Origin: Venturia oleaginea
Lineage: Eukaryota; Ascomycota; Dothideomycetes; Venturiales; Venturiaceae
Length of the DNA: 64,000 nt
Direction: 5' to 3'
Assembly: GCA_013176395.1 (NCBI GenBank)
Contig: JABMLP010000019.1
Location: 806,001 to 870,000 of the forward strand
Of the stretch, positions 55,907 to 64,000 are shown piece after piece; position 1 is the stretch's first letter, and every line of letters starts with the position of its first letter. The notes beneath the pieces are model-generated. The model saw nothing but the letters and a program-made list of their open reading frames with translations, made no database searches and had not been told where the DNA came from. The translations under genes were made by a program, and so were the position numbers.

Positions 55907-57634
55907 ATGGCCTCTCTGAGACGCTTCTCTGCCAAGAGCGTTGCAATCATAGGCTCTGGGCCGTCTGGCCTCGCAGCAGCCAAGTACGTGAATTCCTGGA
56001 GGCACAGTCGGTTCATTCGATCATTCTGAAGCCCTACAATCCAGAAAAGCGGTCCCAAATGTGTGCCCAAAAATTGTCAGTATCGACCTCCAAATGAACA
56101 GATCATGCCATTTTCAGCAGTTGTCAGGGAACTGGGGATCGATGAATCGACTGTGATAGCCCAAGGTCTGCGACAATATGCAAAATAACCAGGCTTCAGA
56201 TTTTTCCAAGCAGAAAAGGCTTTCAGCAAGATTGTCGTATTTGAACAAAGAGGCGATGTTGGAGGTCTCTGGAAATACACCCCAGAAACTGGAGATAGCA
56301 CGTTTACCGTCCCACAAACGAATGCTCATGTTGGACTGGAACGTCCAATTGTTCAGAAGGCTTCGACGTCTCAACGTTGTGATAGCAAGACAGAGGCGAC
56401 GTTTCTAAGCCCAATCTACGAAAGATTAGAGACCAACATTCCCAAGTCGCTGATGGGATATGGAGACACAAAATTTCCCGATTCCACCCAGTTATTCCCA
56501 CGCCATGCCGAAGTTCAGGAATACCTTGAGTACTATGCGAAGCCTGTGCTCGATTTGATCAGATTTCGGACCCAGGTTGACAGTGTCAAGTTTCTCCAGG
56601 CAACTAACACCAGTGACGGAAGTATCAGCGAGGAGTGGTCAATCTGTTCACATAACGTGACAGGTGGTGAGGGAATCTGCGAGGTGTACAATGCTGTTGT
56701 AGTGGCTTCTGGCCATTACAGCAACCCTTTTGTTCCCGAGATCCCCGGCCTACAAGAATGGAAACAGGCGTTGCCAGGAACCATTTCTCACTCCAAGCAC
56801 TTTCGCCGACCAGAAGTATTTGTCGACAAGAAGGTCATCGTGGTTGGGAACTCGGCCTCTGGACTTGACATCTCATCACAGATTTCTCCCTTCTGTAAAA
56901 TTGTTCTTCTGTCACAGAAATCGGAATCTTATCTGGCTGGCGGATTCGCATCAGATTCGAAAATACAAACAGTATCGCAAATATCCCGGGTCGATTCAAA
57001 GAACAATACAGTACACTTCTCCGATGGACGAGTTGAAGAAGATGTAGACTCCATCCTCTTCTGCACTGGATATCTATACACTCTTCCTTTTCTACAAGAT
57101 CTCTCGCCAAACCCTGTCGGCGATGGAACCCATGTCGAGCACACTTACCGGCACTTGCTCTATGCTCCACATCCGACGTTGTCATTCCTGGCCCTTCCAC
57201 AAAGAGTCATCCCGTTCCAACTGGCGGAAGCGCAGTCATCTGTACTGGCGCGCATGTATTCGGGACGACTTTCCCTGCCCTCTCAGGAAGAAATGGAGGC
57301 ATGGGAGACTGCAACAATTACCGAAAAGGGAGGTGGCGATTTTCATACTCTCAAGTTTCCGCAAGATGCGGAGTATATCAATTCCATGTACGATTGGGCC
57401 ATGGAAGCCAAACCGCGTGATGGTCTTGAAGATGGTGGTAAGGGCAAGCTGTCTCGCCGATGGGGCCCTTGGGAGTACTGGGCCCGCAAAAATTTTCCAG
57501 CGATTCGCAAAGCGTTTGTGGCGAAGGGCGAGGATCGGAAGAACGTTACCACTTTGGAAGAGATCGGTTTTGATTTTCGTGAAGCAGGCACACATCCTGA
57601 GATCTCGAAAGCAAACGAGGAACGGCTGGGCTAG
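55907..57634 (+). CDS. Flavin-containing monooxygenase
   Basis: Two exons (55907-55983, 56200-57634) encode 503 residues. The 216-nt intron has a GTACGT donor, and the acceptor CTTCAG at 56199 is the only nearby one that restores the frame (GLAAAKFFQAEKAFSKIVVF). The FAD site is SVAIIGSGPSGLAAA (GxGxxG, 16-21), followed by FEQRGDVGGLWKYTP. The FMO signature region GTISHSKHF is at about 219-227 and the NADPH site VIVVGNSASGLDIS at 242-247. FCTGYLYTLPFL and PHPTLSFLALPQRVIPF follow. All family motifs are present, so this copy looks functional, unlike the two neighbouring relics. Family members oxidise soft nucleophiles (S, N) or small metabolites; the substrate cannot be told. It is divergent from FCF2, 196 bp away. 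Confidence 0.92.
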
Positions 57635-58270
57635 ATCTGATATTGATGGAGTCACTATACCATAGAATTTGATTCGTTCTTTGACTGCTGATCAGTTAAC
57701 GTTCAACATTAGACGCAGAAGGTCGATAGATAGTCAGCTTAATCCTAGGAGATTTCAGTAAGAATATGTCGCACAAAGTGTAAGATTAAGCGGCTTCTAA
57801 CTCTGTTCCTCGAGTTCTTTTCTGCAGCTTCTAGTATTGAAGCATCCTTTTATTTTCGTGTTCTCAAAGTTTGAGATAGGTATCGATGAGTTTCTAGCGA
57901 TTTTGGAAATCAAATTGCCAGGAATTGAGCAATAGCGATTCCAAGCTCGAAGAGTCTAAGAAGTTAAATACAATGGATTGAGTCGCTCTTACCTCAATTT
58001 AATTGGACATCGATATTGTCTATCATTTTCGAGAAGGCCCTTCTCGCATTTCATGTTCTCGAGCACCTAAGATTGTGTATGAAATAAGAGTCGGTCAAAA
58101 GATTCGTCCTAAAAGTTGATTGGAAGCTTTCGCAATGCTGAGCGTATCACGCCGACGAAACACCACCACGGGATGATCTTTTTCTGCTCAATGGTTGTAG
58201 ATATCGCCTTCAACTTTCGGTAACTCTCACAAACCTCACAATGAGGTCGAAAAATGGTCGAAACATTCAA
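57635..58270. other. AT-rich intergenic interval
   Basis: No open frame of note; somewhat AT-rich 3' flank of the monooxygenase gene. Tandem repeats begin at 58271. Confidence 0.5.
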
Positions 58271-58552
58271 GTGGGTGATTTTGGGTGGGGTACCCCTTAG
58301 CCAGAAATCATGTCAACAAACCGGCTGCATGAGTAAATAATCACGTGAAAAGCCACAGGGGCGTTCATGTGGGTGATTTTGGGTAGGGTACCCTTTAGCC
58401 AGAAATCATGTCAACAAACCAACTGCATTATGAATTGATCACGTGAGAAGCCACAGGGGTGGAGGTTTGGGTAGGGTACCCCTTAGCCAGATATCATGTC
58501 AGCAAACTGACTGCGTCAAGAAATGATCACGTGAAAAGTCACAAGGATAGAT
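58271..58552. repeat. Three tandem copies of a ~90-98 bp unit, each with a CACGTG box
   Basis: The unit contains GGGTAGGGTACCCC-like, TTAGCCAGAAATCATGTC, AACAAAC and TGATCACGTGAAAAG segments. The CACGTG palindromes are at 58342-58347, 58440-58445 and 58528-58533, so the spacing is 98 and 88 bp. The copies differ by scattered substitutions and small gaps. CACGTG is the core site of bHLH factors (Cbf1/Pho4/SREBP types). The unit has no coding potential. Confidence 0.85.
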
Positions 58553-58944
58553 GGATAGTAGCAAGCTATGGTAACGTACTTCACAAGGAAACAGCACACA
58601 CAGCGAGAACTCAATTTTTGGAATTTACAGAAGTATCATCTAAGGATCATCAAAACACCTCTGCCAGTGGCCGCTCCGGCCTCTAGAGGCCATCGCGCGT
58701 CCCTCAGCGTCGATGAGATATCTCTAGAGTCGCCGTCGCGGCCACGGCAGAGCAAGCAGACGAATACATGAGCAAGCTACACGAACGATGCGTCCACCAA
58801 AGACAACAGCAACCATCTAGTCACTATCTCCCGGCTAGTCCATCACCCCAGATGACACTGCAACGCTCCGAGTCGACGAGTCACTGCTAGAACGGCAATA
58901 CCTTCAACACAACTCAAACACCAGACGCCCGGTGCGCAACAATC

Positions 58945-59695
58945 GGCACCACACACCACTGCAACGACTAGACAACCTCTCCCAACGTCTTGGCAAACCG
59001 TCCTGCTACAAGCTGTTGCCCAGAGCCTTGAGCCTCTCCCCAAACTGTTGCGTCCCAGTTATGGCATTGGCAAGAGTAGGTGCGCGACACAGTAAGTAGT
59101 AAGGACGCATAGAAGGAGCCTATTGGCGGCAAATCCCCTCCCTGTAAGCTAGCAGACGTAGCCTTGAGCCTCTCCCCAGACTGTTGCGTCCCAGTTATGG
59201 CATTGGCAAGAGTAGGTGCGCGATATAGCAAGCAGGGAGAGCGACTAGCAGCAGATAGGCTCCGACTATAAGACGACAGGTCTACAACACAATCGGTGCG
59301 ACACGATACGGCAGCTGCTAGAGAACCTCATCTACTATCGTCTCCGCAAACCGTCCTGCTGCAAGCTGATGTCCAGAGCCTTGAGCCTCTCCCCAAACTG
59401 TTGCGTCCCAGTTATGGCATTGGCAAGAGTAGGTGCGCAACACAGTAAGCAGTAAGGACGTATAGAAGGAGCTTATTGGCGGCAAATCCCCTCCCTACAA
59501 GCCAGCAGACGTAGCCTTGAGCCTCTCCCCAGACTGTTGCGTCCCAGTTATGGCATTGGCAAGAGTAGGAGCGCGATATAGCAAGTAGGGAGAGCGACTA
59601 GCAGCAGATAGGCTCCGACTATAAGACGGCAGGTCTATAGCACGATCGGCGCCATACAATACGGCAGCTACCAGACAGCCTCGTCCACGGGCATA
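58945..59695. repeat. 353-bp tandem repeat, two full units plus a partial third
   Basis: The segment CAAACCGTCCTGCT recurs at 58994 and 59347, and CAGAGCCTTGAGCC at 59021 and 59374, both 353 bp apart. Each unit also contains an internal duplication. A core of about 60 bp (AGCCTTGAGCCTCTCCCC through GGCAAGAGTAGG) occurs twice per unit, at about 59023, 59160, 59376 and 59513. A third unit starts near 59649 and is cut off. No open frame spans the array. Confidence 0.85.
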
Positions 59696-59989
59696 CCCGG
59701 AGTATCACACCCAAGCAGCGAAATCACGACTACGATGGTTACTATTGTCTCCAGCATCACACAACCAAATACACCGCCGCATAGGAATCTGGTGCAAGGC
59801 AACTTTCACAAGCAGAAACATACTTAGGGAACCCATTGGCCTTGAGGGATAAGGCGAAACAGATAGACAAGCTGAGCATTAGAGGGAGACTGTAGGTAGA
59901 AGGATAGCGAAACACGAGGCATTGCCTCTTGAGTCTACATAGCACAGATATACTAGCAGAATAACCAGTATCTACAAGAGCCAGCGGGC

Positions 59990-60188
59990 ATTTGGAGATA
60001 CTGGTTAAGGGAAAAGAGGGAGGACTGAGGGGACAGCTGGTCCTTGTTTCAGTGAACGGGGCGAAGTGGGGCGCGGTGGATTATATAATCTATCACGTGT
60101 CGGGTGTCTGATGAAGTCCTCCTAACCGGACATAGCTGCGTGATTAAGCGGCTGCAACCGAGTAGGATAAAATCAATCAATCAATCAT
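59990..60188 (+). repeat. Possible retroelement 3' tail ending in an AATC simple repeat
   Basis: A non-coding stretch ends in a run of AATC units (about 60170-60187) immediately before the TA of transposon C. Fungal LINE or SINE insertions often end in such simple repeats. There is no reverse transcriptase frame nearby, so at most this is a short 5'-truncated copy. The assignment is tentative. Confidence 0.3.
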
Positions 60189-60190
60189 TA

Positions 60191-61720
60191 ACGTACTTCA
60201 CAAGCGAGTGGGCCACCCAAGCGAGTGGGCCACCTCACAAACGTAAGCCACCTTCGTAAAAATACTACGCAACCCTACAACAATTTATAGTATTAAATAG
60301 AATAGAATAATATTATTTAGGAGCTTCGCTATCATCTATACTGTGAGAGGCGTGGTCGATATGTTTTTCGATTGACTATCCTGATTGACGAGTATTACAA
60401 ACTTGAAGAAAAGAGAGAAAGACTAGAATACATGGTTTTATAATCAGTGGTGGTGGGGTTGTGGAATCTTCCAGAAGTTTCCAAAGGTTGAGGGCATAGC
60501 CGAGAACCACAATCTAGGCCATAGCCTGTGACATATACTCTCTATTTCTACCTCACAAGTGCGGGAGTTATGCCCAGTCTGTCACGTTTGACCTTGGACT
60601 TGACTTGGAAGCATGACTTGAATTCTATGGGATGTGCGAAGTTGTAAGGATGAGGAGCTAACTAAGAGGTAGAGACGAGTCTAAGTACTTGCGACCAGTC
60701 TCACGCTAGACCTGATCGAGCAGAACCACCACATTTAACTACATTTAACTGCATTCGAATACCAACATAGTTCGATCATGACACAGTCTCGCCGCAACGG
60801 CCGCAGTGCCTCTCTCCACGTACCCTCTTCGCAGGCTTCTCACCATCGTTACGATTACCACCCTCCCTTATAGTACCTAAGTCAGTTACTTCACCAGCTG
60901 TCAAGGTCTGCTCAGTCCGTATATATCTCCTTTTGCGACTCTTACGCTTTGTAACTGCCTCAATTGCGTCTCGAAGGCGCGCTGTTTCTTCGCGCATCAA
61001 CACCATTTCATGTGCTATCTGCTGCGCGCCTTTACTCAACTGCCTGACCTGCTCATCAATAGAACTTGCAGAGGATCCTGGGCCTGTAACGACTGGCTGA
61101 GACGATGTCTTGCCTATTAAGAAGCCAGATTCATCAAAATTGTAGGTATCCTCGTCTATGATACCGTACTCTGCCTTTATCCTCTGAACAAGTGTGAACC
61201 AGGGTATAATAACCGCCGGGTCTTCGCAGGCAGCTCGCTGGCGACCGTATGGACGGCTCCATCGGGTGGTAAGCTCTGGCGTACGCTTTACCAAGTTGTT
61301 AACCCAGTTCTTGCCAACAGGCTTCCCACCCCGCTCTCTTAGTAGTTTATTAGCCATATCTTGTACGTAGGCCTTCGACGGCGGTAGGCCGCGTAAGCTT
61401 TCGTTAAGAATACGCTTTATAACCACCTCCTCTTCTAGCTTTGTCAATCGCTTCGAGTTCGGCTCGCATTCGCGTCGAGGGCGCTGTTCGGCGCGTCGGC
61501 GTTGTACTGTTGTTCGAGGTACGCTATATATTACTGCAGCGCGTCTTTCGCTTTGGATTTGCTTTGAATTGATATCTGAGATAGCAAGGAATATATCTCC
61601 TTCTTTATAGATCTTCTGCTTTTCGTCTTGTTGAGGCATTACGCGACGTTGTTACGAAGGCGGTTTACGTTTGTGAGGTGGCCCACTCGCTTGGGTGGCC
61701 CACTCGCTTGTGAAGTACGT
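60191..61720 (-). mobile_element. Pogo-type DNA transposon C, internally deleted
   Basis: A 1530-bp element is flanked by TA (60189-60190 and 61721-61722). The inverted repeats are identical over 56 bp, starting ACGTACTTCACAAGCGAGTG and ending near CACAAACGTAA. Each contains two tandem AAGCGAGTGGGCCACC blocks. The perfect repeats suggest that this is the youngest of the three elements, or that it was recently mobilised in trans. Confidence 0.9.
60776..61639 (-). pseudogene. Pogo transposase remnant of element C, most of DDE missing
   Basis: From the ATG at 61639 a single open frame of 287 residues contains the helix-turn-helix region (AAVIYSVPRTTVQRRRAEQR, KRILNESLRGLPPSKAYV, VGKNWVNNLVKRTPELTTRW). 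The start of the catalytic domain follows, DEDTYNFDESGFLIGKTSSQ, with the first catalytic Asp. PVVTG is then joined in frame to GPGSSASSIDEQVRQLSKGA, the C-terminal coiled-coil region. The second and third catalytic acids are gone. The CCHC knuckle is also cut short: CGRCGE is followed by a frame slip and stop instead of the Gly-His part. The frame is otherwise clean, so a DNA-binding but catalytically dead protein could be produced. Confidence 0.85.
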
Positions 61721-61722
61721 TA

Positions 61723-62188
61723 TAGTAAAAATGCTTTTGTATGACATTGCGGGCCGAAAGGGGTTACCAAACAATCCCTCACTGTCACGACGCGGTCCCA
61801 TTTCACAGCGGCATGATAGAATCGAAGTACCAATTGTTATTTTCGTCGTTCTTGCAGTGATGTTTGAGAAAGAATGAGGCGAAATAATTCAAGCTGGTAG
61901 GTCTTTCTGCGGGTCACGTGTGTGGCGCATCTGTGGCGCCGAACCAAAACTTCAATCTCGCGTCCGAAGAAGTCAATTTCACGCCACATTCACAACGGCA
62001 TCAGGTTCATCTTCCGTTCGTTCAGCCCCACTCCATAGCGCTAGCTCTTTCAACTCCTCTTTTTGTTGTTACTTATTTCTCCGCCCTTGATGCAACGTCG
62101 GCATTTCACCTTTTGATAGCCCTATACTCGAATTCTACGCGCGTGATTATGGAAATGTAGATGATTACAATACTCAACAAAAATTGCA
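61723..62188. other. Promoter-side interval of the last gene
   Basis: No gene is supported. It separates element C from the ATG at 62189. One CACGTG hexamer lies at about 61916-61921. Confidence 0.45.
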
Positions 62189-64000
62189 ATGCTTTCATCC
62201 ACAAGATGTGCTCGAGATAGTCTTCGGCGTCCGAAACTCATCAACAGATCATCCACGAAACGTTTGTCGCCAATTATCCGTCCCATGACTACAGCAAGAT
62301 TCTTCTCAAACTCAGCCCGATGGAACCAAGGAGTGGAGCCGAACAAGCCAACAACAAACAAAGATGCCGACAGTTCCCCTAAACAATTCACCAAGGAAGA
62401 GTGGCAGAAATATTGGGCCAGCAAGACCGTCTTCGAGAAGTTATCTGCCATCAATGCATTTCGAGACCGCAGATTCTCACCAGAAAACCAAGCGATGCTT
62501 GAAATCTTAACGCAAATCAAACTCGCCGACTTGGAGTTCCGGAATGTAGGCGTTCTGGAGCACGAAAGGGAGAACGAAAAATCTTACTCACTTTTGAAAG
62601 CGACCACCACCAGATTGAGGAACATCGGAGGGGTCCAAGTTGAGGAAATTGAGCCAGCTAATAAGGATGATTCGAAGATTCCATCGCATACAACCCGGAC
62701 AGATTCGGCGGCAACGCAAACCGTCAAGAAGCCAAAATACCTGGCTGAAGAGACAGTTCAAGCGAAATTAGAATTCAAGGAGAAAAAAAAACTACAGGAT
62801 GTCGATCCAAAAGATATGTCCAATCCTTGGAATAAAGATTGGAAAGTTGTGCATTCCGAAGCTTCTCAAACGAACTCATACAGGGAGAAGATTATTAGAG
62901 AGAAAACCAATGCCGCTATTCAAAAGGAGCTCGAGGAGTATGACGCGTGGATGAGTAGCAGGGGGCTAGGAGACTACAAGGATCATCTGAAGGGCAACAA
63001 ATGGAAGGTGTCATTCAGAAGAAGAATAAGAGAATTGAGACGAGCTGACTCTGAGGGGCAAAGTGAGAAGTATTTAAAACATCTCGCCGCGTTGAAGCAA
63101 ATTCGCGCGGACTTGAAATTGGAGTTGGAGTCAGTGGGCGTGGATGCTACTATGGTGGAGCTGACCTTGCAAAAATGTGAAGCACAAGCGGAGATTCACA
63201 GGATGTATGAATGGAAACACTCGCTAAGTCGTCCTCCGACCAAAGCTGAAAGAGAGAAGATGATTTCGCTGGTGATGAGTGTGGAATCTTTGCTTGTTGA
63301 AAACCAAATTCCCACGCATCGGGATCGCAACATTGACATATACACGGAAAACAGGCGTGAAAAGCTGAAAGCAGCAGCGGAGGCGCCTTCTGAAAAGTTG
63401 GACATCGACGCGCTCTCGGTGGCCCAGTTGGAAGACAGAGAAATGGTTGTGGATGATCTGCAATCTTATTGTATCTGGTCAGAATACTACGAGCTTCTCA
63501 GAGAGTTCCCAAACCAGAGTCAAGAATGGGCTGGCTTGCTGCGATACAATGTGCGCAAAATCGACCAGGCATTGAAATGTTTGGCAGAGTTCTACAGAAT
63601 CGCCCTCTGGCTGAAAGAGATGGACCGTACTGCAGTACCGGATGCCGCACAGAAAGCCAAAGCTGACAAGTTTCTGGACGAATGGGTCAACCATTTTGAT
63701 GAGCGTCCGGCACCTGGGGAAAGACTTCTGCCGATCAATCAACGTTTGAACATTGTCATGAACAGGGCAATGGAACAGGTCGAGAAGGACATCAGATCCG
63801 CACTGTTGACACATCCACCAAAGGAAGAAGAAAAGAAAGGCAACTGGAAGAAGGATGGTCGAACACCAGACATGATCTTCAGAGATAGGTGGGGTGCCTT
63901 CAAACCGTCGCCTGAGCGAGCCAAGGAAAAGAAAGCCAACGAGGACTACCGAGCGCAACTCGATGCCCAAGAGGCCAAAATTGCTGCTGCGAAATGGAAA
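62189..64000 (+). CDS. Large charged mitochondrially targeted protein, cut by the window edge
   Basis: An uninterrupted frame of 604 codons runs from the ATG at 62189 to the last base of the window; the 3' end lies outside. The first 45 residues (MLSSTRCARDSLRRPKLINR... to TARFFSNSARW) contain about eleven Arg/Lys and one acidic residue, with a likely cleavage region around RFFSNS, so mitochondrial import is predicted. The rest is very rich in Lys, Glu, Gln and Asp, predicted helical, with recurrent Trp-containing segments (KEEWQKYWASK, NPWNKDWKVVH, RTPDMIFRDRWGAFKPSPER). No enzyme motif or membrane span is visible. I do not recognise the family. A second in-frame ATG lies at 62285 (MTTARFF). 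The real gene is longer than shown. Confidence 0.8.
   Translation, partial: MLSSTRCARDSLRRPKLINRSSTKRLSPIIRPMTTARFFSNSARWNQGVEPNKPTTNKDADSSPKQFTKEEWQKYWASKTVFEKLSAINAFRDRRFSPENQAMLEILTQIKLADLEFRNVGVLEHERENEKSYSLLKATTTRLRNIGGVQVEEIEPANKDDSKIPSHTTRTDSAATQTVKKPKYLAEETVQAKLEFKEKKKLQDVDPKDMSNPWNKDWKVVHSEASQTNSYREKIIREKTNAAIQKELEEYDAWMSSRGLGDYKDHLKGNKWKVSFRRRIRELRRADSEGQSEKYLKHLAALKQIRADLKLELESVGVDATMVELTLQKCEAQAEIHRMYEWKHSLSRPPTKAEREKMISLVMSVESLLVENQIPTHRDRNIDIYTENRREKLKAAAEAPSEKLDIDALSVAQLEDREMVVDDLQSYCIWSEYYELLREFPNQSQEWAGLLRYNVRKIDQALKCLAEFYRIALWLKEMDRTAVPDAAQKAKADKFLDEWVNHFDERPAPGERLLPINQRLNIVMNRAMEQVEKDIRSALLTHPPKEEEKKGNWKKDGRTPDMIFRDRWGAFKPSPERAKEKKANEDYRAQLDAQEAKIAAAKWK

Noticed and set aside
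58271..59695. CRISPR-like array
   Set aside because: Units are long (about 90 or 353 bp), adjacent without unique spacers, and this is a eukaryotic genome.

Overview
This window reads as nuclear DNA of a filamentous ascomycete (Pezizomycotina; a Dothideomycete is my guess, not shown). Protein-coding genes carry short introns, mostly 50-70 nt, with GT donors, CTRAY-like branch points and YAG acceptors. They encode eukaryotic housekeeping proteins together with fungus-specific families such as an Msn2/Seb1-type zinc finger protein, a DUF7707-like GPI protein and a Zn2Cys6 regulator. Most gene models below were rebuilt by joining exons by eye; splice sites and phases were checked for each.

Layout. 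1-5243 holds no gene I can support, only two inverted repeats. 5244-7070 is the Msn2-like stress regulator. 7071-11327 is gene-poor and contains a decayed repeat-rich surface-type protein gene. 11328-13746 holds two small genes that are easy to miss (RAMP4/Ysy6 and a short mitochondrial membrane protein) and a BTB protein. 15712-16351 is a GPI-anchored cysteine-rich protein. 18102-27567 is a carbon-metabolism stretch: glycogen debranching enzyme, NAD-glycerol-3-phosphate dehydrogenase and ribose-5-phosphate isomerase, the last two divergently transcribed. 29000-46322 is a dense housekeeping block: DUF2235 hydrolase, Pno1, Mdm31, Dph6, AP-3 delta, EMC2, THOC5-like and TyrRS.

From about 46.8 kb to 61.7 kb the character changes. 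Three pogo-type DNA transposons (46876-47997, 48077-49500, 60191-61720) have TA target duplications and related inverted repeats, but divergent transposases. Each has lost a different part of its DDE catalytic domain. One of them sits three codons before the old stop of an aminoglycoside-phosphotransferase-like gene that is itself dead. Next to it are a truncated Zn2Cys6 regulator and an O-methyltransferase pseudogene, followed by intact FCF2 and flavin-monooxygenase genes, two tandem-repeat arrays and a short simple-repeat tail. A large, highly charged, mitochondrially targeted protein begins at 62189 and runs off the right edge.

Functionally the intact genes are ordinary cell machinery (translation, ribosome assembly, ER membrane insertion, vesicle coats, mRNA export, sugar metabolism) and do not form one pathway. 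The accessory right third is a small graveyard of transposons and secondary-metabolism-like genes. I found no CRISPR array, rRNA gene or convincing tRNA gene.
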